Assembly (NCBI GenBank): GCA_964430565.1
Contig: CAYSFD010000048.1
Span: 62,001 to 126,000, forward strand
Source: VBDM01 sp964430565
GTDB lineage: Bacteria; Pseudomonadota; Gammaproteobacteria; Burkholderiales; SG8-39
DNA length: 64,000 nt
Reading direction: 5' to 3'
Shown: piece after piece, positions 17,426-26,087 of the stretch
Position numbering within the stretch: the first letter of the stretch is position 1
Layout of the letters: each line of letters opens with the position of its first letter
The notes under the pieces: model-generated
The model's database searches: none
The model's input: only the letters and a program-made list of their open reading frames with translations
What the model was told of the DNA's origin: nothing
Program-made: the position numbers and the translations under genes

Positions 17426-18787
17426 GTGACTGAAGACAAACAGAAACTGCTGATCGTTGAAGACGATCTCGGATTGCAGAAGCAGCTGAAATGGTGCTTC
17501 GACGAACACGAGGTGCTGGTGGCCGCGAGTCGCGCGGAAGCACTGACACAGTTGCGTCGTTTCGAGCCGCCTGTGGTGCTCCAGGACCTTGGTCTGCCAC
17601 CCGATGCGACGGGCGTGACCGAAGGCATGGCGACGCTGAAGGAGATTCTCAGCCTCGCACCACAGACCAAGGTCATAGTCGTTACCGGTATCCATGACCG
17701 CGACAGTGCCGTGCGCGCTGTGTCGCTAGGCGCCTATGACTTTTACCAAAAACCCGTGGATACCGACGTGCTGCGGCTGATCGTGAGTCGTGCCTTCAAC
17801 ATGCACATGCTGGAGGAGCAAAACCGGCAATTGCGCGACACTCTGTTTCACTCACCGTTCGAAGGGTTCCTCGCTGCCGATGAGGCGACGCTGAAGGTCT
17901 GTCGCATGATAGAGAAGGTCGCACCTGCCGATATTTCCGTCCTGATCCTCGGCGAAAGCGGCACGGGCAAGGAGTTGCTCGCCCGTGCCGTCCACACGCA
18001 GAGCGGGCGCAAGGCAGCCAAGTTCGTTGCGATCAATTGCGCGGCGATTCCCGACCAACTGCTTGAGAGCGAGCTGTTCGGCCATGAGAAGGGTGCGTTT
18101 AGCGGCGCCGTGAAGCAGACGATCGGCAAGGTCGAGCTTGCCGACGGCGGCACACTGTTCCTCGATGAGATCGGCGATCTGCCTTTGGCATTGCAGGCCA
18201 AGCTGCTGCGATTTCTGCAGAACCATATCATCGAAAGGGTTGGTGGGCGGAAGGAAATCCCGGTCAATGTGCGTGTTGTCTGCGCGAGCAACAAGGATCT
18301 GCAGGCCCTCATTGTCCAACAGCAGTTTCGCCAGGATCTGTATTTCCGCATCAGCGAAATCACCGTCAACGTGCCGCCCTTACGGGACAGGCGCGGCGGT
18401 CCCACGCTGCTCGCGCACTCTGTGCTGCGCAAGTTCAACGGGGCTCATGGTCGCCCGAAGAAGGGATTCACGGAGGAAGCGATCGCCGCCCTCGAAGCTT
18501 ATCCATGGCCAGGCAACGTTCGCGAACTTGAGAACAAGGTCAAGACGGCGATGATCATGGCGGAGGGCGCAATGCTGACGGCCGAGGACCTGAACCTCCG
18601 GGAAGCCGTGGATGGCGTTTTGCTGTTCAACCTGATGGAAGTTCGGACACGCGCAGAGCGCCAGGCGATTCAGCAGGCGCTCTCGATTGCGGATGGCAAT
18701 ATTTCCCGTACCGCGGAGTTGCTGGGTGTCAGTCGCCCGACCTTGTACGACCTGATGGAAAAGTACGGGATACGGAAGCGGCAATAG
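17426..18787 (+). CDS. prsR: PrsR sigma-54-dependent response regulator
   Basis: Enhancer-binding protein of 453 residues. A receiver domain with phospho-acceptor Asp54 (VVLQDLGLPPD) leads to an AAA+ domain with Walker A GESGTGKE and the sigma-54 contact loop, here GAFSGA rather than the usual GAFTGA. A Fis-type helix-turn-helix ends the protein (NISRTAELLGVSRPTLYDLM). The start is GTG 17426, the position that gives the receiver its normal N-terminus. In Zoogloea, PrsK/PrsR with RpoN activates PEP-CTERM/EPS genes. Here the nearest -24/-12 promoters precede a beta-barrel-like gene and an RND operon. Confidence 0.93.
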   Translation: MTEDKQKLLIVEDDLGLQKQLKWCFDEHEVLVAASRAEALTQLRRFEPPVVLQDLGLPPDATGVTEGMATLKEILSLAPQTKVIVVTGIHDRDSAVRAVSLGAYDFYQKPVDTDVLRLIVSRAFNMHMLEEQNRQLRDTLFHSPFEGFLAADEATLKVCRMIEKVAPADISVLILGESGTGKELLARAVHTQSGRKAAKFVAINCAAIPDQLLESELFGHEKGAFSGAVKQTIGKVELADGGTLFLDEIGDLPLALQAKLLRFLQNHIIERVGGRKEIPVNVRVVCASNKDLQALIVQQQFRQDLYFRISEITVNVPPLRDRRGGPTLLAHSVLRKFNGAHGRPKKGFTEEAIAALEAYPWPGNVRELENKVKTAMIMAEGAMLTAEDLNLREAVDGVLLFNLMEVRTRAERQAIQQALSIADGNISRTAELLGVSRPTLYDLMEKYGIRKRQ

Positions 18788-18810
18788 TGTCGCAGTCGTC
18801 GCTGCAGCAT

Positions 18811-18905
18811 GGCACGAGAACGTCGAAAAACTTTTCACTTTTCCGTGAAAAGCGGTGGGCATTAGTGTGAAAACAATAACTTCAACAGATGGCATGGAAA
18901 GTGCC
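18811..18905 (+). promoter_or_regulatory. Predicted PrsR-activated sigma-54 promoter A
   Basis: A good -24/-12 element, TGGCATGGAAAGTGCC (18890-18905), has GG and GC exactly ten bases apart. Upstream are GTGAAAAC (18867), an inverted pair CTTTTCAC / GTGAAAAG (18831-18838, 18845-18852), and a 30-base block (18811-18840) that recurs with one mismatch before the RND operon. A small hairpin GAAACC / GGTTTC (18909-18928) follows at the start of the leader. The predicted transcript begins about 60 bases before the gene at 18978. Binding by PrsR is inferred from proximity and duplication. Confidence 0.7.
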
Positions 18906-18977
18906 TGCGAAACCAGAGACCAGGTTTCTCCTTGGAAACAACTGCGGAGCCGCCAAGTGAACGACTGGGAGGCCCTC

Positions 18978-19841
18978 ATGAAGCGCGAAAATAGGTCCAT
19001 CGTTGTTGCGTCCTTGCTTGCGGTCGTACTCGCGGCCGGCGCGGGGCGTTCACCTGCGGCCGAACCCGCCGGCTTGCCCTCGTACCTCTACGACCGTGGC
19101 GACGGCATCCCCACGTCTCAGTTTGGTACGTACGTACGGGAGAAGGAACTTCTGGTCTATACGTTTTATGAATACACGCGCAGCAAGAACTTCGAATACA
19201 AACCCAGCGAGCTCGGCTCCACCGGAGACGACGACTTTTTCGGGAAGGCGACCGAACGGGAGTTCCTTGTTTTCTTTGCCTACGCCTTCAACGACTCGCT
19301 TGCGGTCGAGTTCGAATCCGCGCTGTACAGCTCGGTGGATTTCAGCAAGGCTCCCGGCGATACCAGCAGCGTGCCGAGCAGCATCCGGGAATCCGGGCTC
19401 GGCGACACCGAAACCAATATTCGCTGGCGGTTTCAGAAAGAGACCGAAAGCCGGCCGGAAACCACTTTCTTCTTCAAGACCGTTTTTCCCCTGCAGAAGG
19501 ACAAGAAGCTGCTCGGCACGCAAAACTGGGAATTCGAGCCGGGTATCGTTCTCACCAAGGGCTTTTCGTTTGGAACCCTCGCGCTGAAATTGTCGATGGC
19601 TTACGACTCCGGGGAACGCAAGATGGAACTCGGCGAGTACGCGATCGATTACGTGAAACGGCTCTCGCAAAACTGGCGCGTCGTGGTTTCGCTCGAAGGC
19701 GAGCAGGATGAATTGTCGCTCATCGGCGAAGTGCAATATGCGCTGGGCAAGAACGCGATACTGAAAATAAACAGTGGTTTTGGACTTACCAAGAAGGCGC
19801 CGGATTTCGCGCCGGAGATCGGCGTGCTGTTCCGCTTCTGA
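18978..19841 (+). CDS. Predicted outer-membrane beta-barrel protein, function unknown
   Basis: 287 residues. A signal peptide ends near residue 27 (GRSPA-AEP). The mature part is rich in alternating beta strands (LLVYTFYEYTRS, LAVEFESALYSS, WRVVVSLEGEQ) and ends in FRF, the terminal phenylalanine typical of outer-membrane barrels. It resembles putative transporter-type barrels of proteobacteria, with no specific family assignment. ATG 18978 has GGGAGG five bases upstream. It lies behind sigma-54 promoter A, directly after prsR, and converges on the small Ig-like gene. Confidence 0.75.
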   Translation: MKRENRSIVVASLLAVVLAAGAGRSPAAEPAGLPSYLYDRGDGIPTSQFGTYVREKELLVYTFYEYTRSKNFEYKPSELGSTGDDDFFGKATEREFLVFFAYAFNDSLAVEFESALYSSVDFSKAPGDTSSVPSSIRESGLGDTETNIRWRFQKETESRPETTFFFKTVFPLQKDKKLLGTQNWEFEPGIVLTKGFSFGTLALKLSMAYDSGERKMELGEYAIDYVKRLSQNWRVVVSLEGEQDELSLIGEVQYALGKNAILKINSGFGLTKKAPDFAPEIGVLFRF

Positions 19842-19857
19842 GACCGCCCGGCAGCGG

Positions 19858-20280
19858 CTAACGGGCGAAACTGGGATTAAACAGGATCGAAAACTCGAAG
19901 GCGCGCGTAATGGTTGCGTTGTTGGCATCGCGCGCCTGGACGGTGAAGCGGAACTCGCCGCGCTTCTCGGGCGTGCCGTGCAGGAACCCGGCTTTGGAGT
20001 GAAGAACGACGCCGTCGGGCAGGGATCCGGCCACGATGCTCCAGGTGAAAGGCGGTGTCCCTCCGCTCACTTTGAGGGCCACTTCAAACGACTCTCCCTC
20101 CCTCAGCCCGATGGGCAGCGAGCCGTCGATCGCAGCGAGCTTCGCGGCGGTCGGGGGCGTTGCCGAGGGCGAGGCGGGTGGAGGCGTTTGCGCATGCGCC
20201 GCGCCGGCGAGCAGCAACGCGACTACCCCCACTAACGCTGACGAGATTCCAAGCATTTTCCCGATTCCATCTGCCGCCAT
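19858..20280 (-). CDS. Small secreted protein with putative Ig (He_PIG-like) domain
   Basis: 140 residues. A signal peptide ends around residue 30 (AGAAHA-QTPPP), then comes a Pro/Thr/Ala-rich linker. One Ig-like domain carries the He_PIG pattern (GTPPFTWSIVAGSLPDGVVLH, then FLHGTPEKRGEFRFTVQARD). Such domains serve adhesion or protein contacts outside the cell. The start is uncertain: ATG 20280 gives a normal signal peptide, but no ribosome-binding site is evident. It is convergent with the barrel gene and divergent from the RND operon. Confidence 0.7.
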   Translation of the reverse strand: MAADGIGKMLGISSALVGVVALLLAGAAHAQTPPPASPSATPPTAAKLAAIDGSLPIGLREGESFEVALKVSGGTPPFTWSIVAGSLPDGVVLHSKAGFLHGTPEKRGEFRFTVQARDANNATITRAFEFSILFNPSFAR

Positions 20281-20600
20281 ATCGTTGATCGTCAGCGCAA
20301 TCCTGGCACTCATCAGCACGCTACGTCCGGGACAACAGGTTGTCAACCCTCCGAGCCACCCGATACCCAGCTGTGCTCCGGTGCTTGGTGCACCGACCGG
20401 CAAGCGGGGCTGAAAGAGAAAGTTGGATTTTGGTGGGTGTGTTGGAGTAAGCGAGGACCGATATTTGGCTGGACTGTGGTGCGCGACTCCCGAGTTCGGG
20501 GCGTCATGTGCCCAAGTGTCGGGTCCACGCTTCTTGTCAATCAATTCATAAATCAAACGATTGTTTGGTGTTCACAGGGAGTGCCGGCCGCGCGCAGCCC
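20281..20600. other. Intergenic region between divergent genes
   Basis: About 320 bases between the small Ig-like gene (minus) and promoter B (plus). I see no gene, RNA or clear repeat in it. It must hold the minus-strand promoter of the Ig-like gene, which I could not identify. Confidence 0.5.
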
Positions 20601-20705
20601 GGCACGAGAACGTCGGAAAACTTTTCACTTTCCCGGGAGAGCAGCGGGCAGAGCAAAACATCATGCGTGAAAACAATAACTTGAACAGGTGGTACGGGAA
20701 GTGCT
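20601..20705 (+). promoter_or_regulatory. Predicted PrsR-activated sigma-54 promoter B (RND operon)
   Basis: Second copy of the arrangement at 18811-18905. The 30-base block at 20601-20630 differs by one base. GTGAAAAC sits at 20667, exactly 24 bases before the -24 GG as in copy A. The -24/-12 element TGGTACGGGAAGTGCT (20690-20705) keeps GG and GC ten bases apart. The inverted half-site next to CTTTTCAC has decayed. A palindrome GAAACCAGGTTTC (20720-20732) follows. The first RND gene starts about 105 bases after the predicted start of transcription. Confidence 0.7.
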
Positions 20706-20819
20706 CTTACTGCTCTTACGAAACCAGGTTTCTTTGGGAGTGCATTGCTCTTCGTAACACCAGAACAAACCAAAAACTAGGTCTGGGTCTTCTTAGCTGT
20801 GTTGGTGGGGGGGTCGCAC

Positions 20820-23800
20820 ATGTTCAGTTGGATCATTGGCTCGAGCCTGAAATTCCGTTTCCTCGTGCTGGGTATCGGCGCTGCCTTGGTGGTGTTCGGA
20901 AGCCAGCAAATGCGCAAGATGCCGGTCGATGTATTCCCGGAATTCGCGCCGCCCAAGGTGGAGATCCAGACCGAAGGTCCGGGGATGACCTCGACCGAGG
21001 TCGAGGAGTTGATCACGATCCCGATGGAGGATCAGCTTCGCGGAGTCCCGGGCGTCGAATACGTCCGCTCCTCCTCGGTGCCGGGGCTGTCGCAGGTCGT
21101 GCTGCTCTTCAAGATGGGTACCGATCTCATGCTGGCGCGGCAGCGCGTGAGCGAGCGTATGAAGCTGGCGATCGCCGAGCTGCCGAGATCCTCCGGAATG
21201 CCGGTGATGCTTCAACCCCTGTCCTCGACCAGCCGGGTCATGAAGATCGGGATCTCGTCGAAGACCATGGACATGATGGACCTGTCGATGGTCGCCTACT
21301 GGACCATCAAGTTCCGCCTGATGGCGGTCCCCGGCGTGGCCAATATCCCGATCTGGGGCGACCGGATCAAGTCCCTGCAGGTGCAGGTCGACCCCGCCCT
21401 GATGCGCGCCCACAACGTCACGCTCGACGAGGTCATGGAGACCACTTCCGACGCCCTGGACGTCGGCATGCTGTTGTACAGCTCCGGAGGGAAGGCCCGT
21501 GTCGACGGGTTGATCGATACCCCCAACCAGAGGCTCGTCATCCACACCGAGTCACCCGTACTGACGGTCGAGCAGTTGGCCGAGGTGCCGATCGCCCTGA
21601 AAACCAGGCGCCCCGTAATGCCGCGGCTGGGCGATGTCGGCAGCGTCGTGTGGGACACCTGGCCGATGGTCGGCGATGCCGTCATCAACGACGAGCGCGG
21701 CTTGATGATGATCGTCGAGAAGCTGCCGTGGGCCAACACGCTCGATGTCACGCGGGGAATCGAAGAGGCGCTCGCCGCCTTGCGGCCCGGTCTGCCCAAC
21801 ATCGAGATCGACTCGACGATCTTCAGGCCGGCGACCTTCATCGAGACGTCGATGCACAATCTGACGATCGCGCTCATCATCGGCTCGATCCTGGTAATCC
21901 TCATCCTGGGCGCCTTCCTCTTCGAATGGCGGGTGGCCTTGATCAGCGTGATTGCGATCCCGCTGTCTCTGGTGGCCGCCGGGGTGATTCTCTATTTGAT
22001 GGGCGCCACCATCAATACCATGGTCCTGGCGGGATTCGTCGTCGCTCTGGGCTCCGTCGTGGACGACGCGATCATCGACGTCGAGAACGTCGCGCGGCGG
22101 CTGCGCCAGCACCGCCTGGCGGGCGGCGCCAAATCGACCGCACGCGTCATCCTCGAAGCGTCGCTCGAGGTGCGCCCCGCCATCTGGCAGGCGACGCTGA
22201 TCATCGCGCTGGCCGTGACGCCGGTGTTCTTCATGGGTGGCCTGGCGGGTGCGTTCTTCGAGCCGCTGGCGCTCGCCTTCATCCTCGCGATGCTGGCCTC
22301 CATGGTGGTGGCGCTGACGGTGACGCCAGCCCTGTGCCTCGTGCTGCTGAATCGCGCCGCGATCGAGAAGCACGAGTCCCCGCTGGTTCCGTGGCTCAAG
22401 CGGCACTACGGCGCGATGCTCTCGCGAGTCATCCAGGATCCGCGCGCGAGCGTCGCCATGGCCGTCGTCATTGTCGTCGCAGGCCTCGGGGTCTGGCCGT
22501 TCTTGGGAGCGTCGTTGCTCCCGGAGTTCAAGGAAAGGGACTTCCTCATGCACTGGGTCCCGGCCGAAGGGACCTCGCATCCGGAAACGTTCAGAATCAC
22601 GCAGGCGGCCAGCCGCGAACTTCGCCAGATTCCGGGGGTGCGCAACTTCGGCGCCCATATCGGGCGCGCCATCGGCGGAGACGAGCCCTACGGCATCAAT
22701 TTCACCGAGAACTGGATCAGCGTCGATCCGAAGGTGGACTACGACACGACGCGCGCGAGCGTCGAGTCCGCCGTCGCCGGTTATCCCGGGCTTTATCGCG
22801 ACGTGCAAACCTATCTGAAAGAGAGGATCAAGGAGGTCCTGACCGGAGCGGGCGAGTCGATCGTCGTGCGCATATTCGGGCCCGACCTCCCCGGCCTGCG
22901 CCAGAAGGCGGAGGAGGTGGAACACGCCCTGAAGGACATACCCGGCCTGATTGACTTGCATGCCGAGCAGCAGATCGGGGTTCCGCAAATCGTGGTCAGG
23001 ACAAAGCTGGAAGTCGCCGCGCGCTACGGCATCAAGCCGGGCGACGTGCGCCGGGTGGTGAACGTCCTGATGAGCGGCATCGAAGTCACAGACATCCACA
23101 AAGGCGGCAAGGTATACGACGTCTTCGTGTGGACCGCGGCGTCGGCACGCAGCAATGTGAGCGAGATTCGCGAGTTTCTGATCGACACGCCCTACGGCGG
23201 GCGCGTAAGGCTGGCGGAGGTCGCGGACATCACCATCGAGTCGACCCCGAACAAGATCAAGCGCGAAAATAACTCGCGGCGAATCGACGTTCACGGCAAC
23301 GTCAAGGGGCGCGATCTGGGCTCGGTGGCCGAAGAAGTCGAGGCCCGGCTCGCGAAGATTGACTTTCCCATCGGCTACTATCCGCAGTTGCTCGGGGAGT
23401 ACAAGGAGCGCCAGACCGCGCGGAAGAATCTGCTTGCCTCGGCAATTGTGGTTGCGGTTGCGATCTTCCTCATTCTCCACGCGTCACTGCGCAGCTGGAG
23501 GCTGGCGAGCCTGATCTTTCTGGCCCTTCCCGCGGCGCTGGTCGGCGGCCTGTTGGCGGCCTTCGCGGGAGACCGCGTCCTTTCGCTCGGATCGCTGGTC
23601 GGAATGATCACGGTGCTGGGCATCGCCGCGCGCAACGGCATCCTGCTGCTTCAGCACTATCGGCATCTCGAGCAGGCGGAGGGCGAGCCCTTCGGTCTCG
23701 CACTCGTCCTGCGCGGGGCGAGTGAACGCCTGTCCCCCATCCTCATGACCACGCTGTGCACCGCATTGGCGCTACTGCCTCTGGTTGCTCGCGGCAGCAT

Positions 23801-23963
23801 TCCCGGTCACGAGATCGAGCACCCGATGGCGGTGGTCATTCTGGGCGGCCTGGTCACCTCGACCCTGCTGACCCTGTTTATCGTGCCGTTCTTGTACCTC
23901 AGGTTCGGGGCCGGTTCCGGGAAGACGGTCGATCGCATGTCGCTTCAAGGTGTATCAGGTTAA
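20820..23963 (+). CDS. RND efflux permease 1 (CusA/CzcA-like)
   Basis: Full-length RND inner-membrane pump, 1047 residues, with twelve predicted helices and two large periplasmic loops. The N-terminus MFSWIIGSSLKFRFLVLG and the PVDVFPEFAPPKVEIQTE motif are of the CzcA/CusA branch. The helix-4 acidic relay reads ALGSVVDDAIIDVEN, with paired Asp, rather than the classic DGAVV motif. The substrate is not predictable. ATG 20820 follows GGTGGGGGGG. It is the first gene of a six-gene plus-strand operon behind sigma-54 promoter B. Confidence 0.9.
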   Translation: MFSWIIGSSLKFRFLVLGIGAALVVFGSQQMRKMPVDVFPEFAPPKVEIQTEGPGMTSTEVEELITIPMEDQLRGVPGVEYVRSSSVPGLSQVVLLFKMGTDLMLARQRVSERMKLAIAELPRSSGMPVMLQPLSSTSRVMKIGISSKTMDMMDLSMVAYWTIKFRLMAVPGVANIPIWGDRIKSLQVQVDPALMRAHNVTLDEVMETTSDALDVGMLLYSSGGKARVDGLIDTPNQRLVIHTESPVLTVEQLAEVPIALKTRRPVMPRLGDVGSVVWDTWPMVGDAVINDERGLMMIVEKLPWANTLDVTRGIEEALAALRPGLPNIEIDSTIFRPATFIETSMHNLTIALIIGSILVILILGAFLFEWRVALISVIAIPLSLVAAGVILYLMGATINTMVLAGFVVALGSVVDDAIIDVENVARRLRQHRLAGGAKSTARVILEASLEVRPAIWQATLIIALAVTPVFFMGGLAGAFFEPLALAFILAMLASMVVALTVTPALCLVLLNRAAIEKHESPLVPWLKRHYGAMLSRVIQDPRASVAMAVVIVVAGLGVWPFLGASLLPEFKERDFLMHWVPAEGTSHPETFRITQAASRELRQIPGVRNFGAHIGRAIGGDEPYGINFTENWISVDPKVDYDTTRASVESAVAGYPGLYRDVQTYLKERIKEVLTGAGESIVVRIFGPDLPGLRQKAEEVEHALKDIPGLIDLHAEQQIGVPQIVVRTKLEVAARYGIKPGDVRRVVNVLMSGIEVTDIHKGGKVYDVFVWTAASARSNVSEIREFLIDTPYGGRVRLAEVADITIESTPNKIKRENNSRRIDVHGNVKGRDLGSVAEEVEARLAKIDFPIGYYPQLLGEYKERQTARKNLLASAIVVAVAIFLILHASLRSWRLASLIFLALPAALVGGLLAAFAGDRVLSLGSLVGMITVLGIAARNGILLLQHYRHLEQAEGEPFGLALVLRGASERLSPILMTTLCTALALLPLVARGSIPGHEIEHPMAVVILGGLVTSTLLTLFIVPFLYLRFGAGSGKTVDRMSLQGVSG

Positions 23964-23973
23964 GGAGCAGGTG

Positions 23974-25137
23974 ATGGCGGTTCGATTTGGAATAAAAGGG
24001 GAGAAAGGCATGGTTCGCGCACTCTGCAACTGCCTGGTGATTGCTTCAATCATCGTGCTGGCGCTCGGTGCATCTGCGCGTGCGCAAGACAGGCCGCCGG
24101 AGCGTACAGAAATACCTGCGGGAGCGGCGCCCGCGCCCGCGGCTACACCCGCGCCTGCCGCTGAGCCTGCGCCCGCACAGGCGACACCCGCACCAGCCGC
24201 CGCACCTGCGCCCGCACAAATGGCGCCCGCACCGGCCGCTGCGCCTGCGCCCGTACACGTGACGCCCGCACCGGCCGCTGAGCCTGCGCCCGTACAGGCG
24301 ACGCCCGCACCAGCCGCTGCGCCCGCGCCCGCACCCGCACCCGCACAAGCGGCGCCCGCACCTGTCGCCGCGCCTGCGCCCGTACAAGCGTCGCCCGCAC
24401 CTGCTGCTACACCCGCTACACCCGCGCCTGTCGCTGTGCCTGCACCCGCGCAAGAGACGCCCGCGCCTGTCGCCACGCCTGCACCCGAAGTGTCTCCCGC
24501 ACCGCAGACGGCTCCCGCGGCCAGCTCGAAGCAACCGATCGGCGGAGCATCACGCGCGCGCAAGGACACGGGGCCGGACCATATCCGCGGTCAGCTCACC
24601 AGCGTCGAAGCTTCCTCGATCGTCCTGAAGACCCGCGACGGCAGGTCGCTGCGTCTCGGGATCTCGAACGGCACGACTGTTTTCAGCCTCGCCAAGGCAA
24701 GCTTCGCGGAGGTGACATTCGGAACCTATGTCGGCTCGGTCTCCGAGCAGTTGGGCGACGACATTTACAGCCCGATCCGCCGCGATTCGCTGAGCTGGTT
24801 GCACAAGGGGTACGAGCTGCGGATTTTCGACGAGCAACTGCGCGGTCTTGCAGTGGGCTTCACGAAGTGGGATCTGACGCGCGGCAGCGTGATGACGCAC
24901 GGCTGGGTGGATGACATGGAGGACCGGGTCCTCTCGATCAAGTACGGCCCCACCGAGGAAGAAGAAACGGACGTGGAAGTGACCCGCAACACGCCGATCC
25001 AGAAACTCTCGCTCGGAGACAAGAGCCTCCTGAGGCCGGGCGCGCGCGTCTTTGCCGGCGCGCAGAAGGGCCCGGACGGCAGCTATGGAGCGGTGTTTAT
25101 TTTCGTGGGCCAGGACGGCATGGTCCCGTCGATGTGA
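23974..25137 (+). CDS. Secreted or anchored protein with Pro/Ala-rich repeat linker
   Basis: 387 residues. The N-terminal hydrophobic segment (residues about 14-37, ending ASARA-QDR) is a signal peptide or anchor. Residues 51-178 are a tandem Pro/Ala repeat, and the C-terminal 190 residues form a beta-rich domain (GQLTSVEASSIVLKTRDG, LSLGDKSLLRPGARVFAG) similar in pattern to DUF5666-type OB folds. The linker could span the periplasm as in TonB. AAGGAG lies seven bases before ATG 23974. The gene follows RND1 after 10 bases. Possibly an accessory subunit of the pump; no family is recognised with certainty. Confidence 0.75.
   Translation: MAVRFGIKGEKGMVRALCNCLVIASIIVLALGASARAQDRPPERTEIPAGAAPAPAATPAPAAEPAPAQATPAPAAAPAPAQMAPAPAAAPAPVHVTPAPAAEPAPVQATPAPAAAPAPAPAPAQAAPAPVAAPAPVQASPAPAATPATPAPVAVPAPAQETPAPVATPAPEVSPAPQTAPAASSKQPIGGASRARKDTGPDHIRGQLTSVEASSIVLKTRDGRSLRLGISNGTTVFSLAKASFAEVTFGTYVGSVSEQLGDDIYSPIRRDSLSWLHKGYELRIFDEQLRGLAVGFTKWDLTRGSVMTHGWVDDMEDRVLSIKYGPTEEEETDVEVTRNTPIQKLSLGDKSLLRPGARVFAGAQKGPDGSYGAVFIFVGQDGMVPSM
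24124..24507 (+). repeat. In-frame tandem repeat encoding Pro/Ala-rich linker
   Basis: About eight to nine imperfect copies of a 39-base unit encoding 13 residues such as ATPAPAAEPAPAQ. The units are in frame and vary mainly at one or two positions. The length probably varies between strains through slippage. Confidence 0.8.
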
Positions 25138-25169
25138 GAAGCGATCGGTTAGACAAAGGAGAGTCTCGA

Positions 25170-26042
25170 ATGAAAGTCGAATCTAGGGTTGCTGTGAGGG
25201 CGGAACGCATGGAAGCGTTTCTTATGGGCTTCGTCGCTTTGGCTGCGGCGATGCTCTCGCTAGCGCCCGCGCACTCGCGTGCCGCGGATCCGGGGGGGGC
25301 TGCCGGCCCCGTGGTCAAGCTGGAGAATGTCCCCGGGAGTCCCGTTCCGCGCGTGATTCTGAGCGCGAGGGCGGCCCAGCGTCTGGGTATCGAGACGGGA
25401 AAGGTGACCGAGGATGTCGTCGTCCGCAAGCAGATGGTCAGCGGCGTGATCATTCCTCCGCTGAAAGAGCTGCCCACGTCCGGACCCGCCGCGTTCGGAG
25501 GCTTCGGAGGCTTCGGGGCCGCGCCGGCGCCGAAGAAGGCTGCGAAGATCCCGCCGTCCCCCGCGGGCAGCGTCTGGGTGCAAATGGCGCTCTCTCCGGG
25601 CGAATGGGACAGGCTGGCCAAGGACAAGCCGGCCCGGCTCCTGTCGCTTTCGACTCGCGAAAAGCTTGCGAAAGAGGTACTGGCGCGGCCGACCGGGATC
25701 GAGCCGTTCGAGGATATGAAGCGCTCGACCTTGGCGCTGTACTACCTGGTGCCCGGCAAGGATCACGGCCTGACGGTGAACAGCCGCATGCGCGTCGAAC
25801 TGCAGGTCGCGGGCAGCGACGAAAAACAGAAGGTCGTGCCCTACGGCTCGGTGTACTACGACGCGAAGGGCGCACCCTGGGTGTACGTGAACGGGACGCC
25901 GTTGACATTCGAACGCAAGCGCATCGGCGTCGAGCGCATCGTAGGCGATGTCGCGGTTCTGTCCGAGGGCCCGGCTGTCGGCACCCCGATAGTCACCGTC
26001 GGCGCGGCAATGCTGTACGGCGCCGAGATCTTCAAGAAATAG
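25170..26042 (+). CDS. Periplasmic adaptor-like protein lacking the alpha-helical hairpin
   Basis: 290 residues with a signal peptide to about residue 38 (SRAAD). The C-terminal part matches the membrane-proximal end of RND adaptors (VVPYGSVYYDAKGAPWVYV, then VGTPIVTVGAAMLYGAEIF). The N-terminal part has the ILSARAAQRLGIETGKV strand pattern. Where a CusB/AcrA-type adaptor carries the long coiled-coil hairpin there is only a Gly/Ala/Pro linker containing GGFGGFG. ATG 25170 has AAGGAG upstream. It lies between the two pump genes and is probably shared by them. Confidence 0.75.
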   Translation: MKVESRVAVRAERMEAFLMGFVALAAAMLSLAPAHSRAADPGGAAGPVVKLENVPGSPVPRVILSARAAQRLGIETGKVTEDVVVRKQMVSGVIIPPLKELPTSGPAAFGGFGGFGAAPAPKKAAKIPPSPAGSVWVQMALSPGEWDRLAKDKPARLLSLSTREKLAKEVLARPTGIEPFEDMKRSTLALYYLVPGKDHGLTVNSRMRVELQVAGSDEKQKVVPYGSVYYDAKGAPWVYVNGTPLTFERKRIGVERIVGDVAVLSEGPAVGTPIVTVGAAMLYGAEIFKK

Positions 26043-26087
26043 CGGCGCACAAGAAACTTATCGAGGTACGGAGGGAGGGTTAGCAAT

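Noticed and set aside
24124..24507. Regular short repeats that could suggest a CRISPR array
   Set aside because: The units are contiguous, in frame and code for a Pro/Ala linker; there are no unique spacers.
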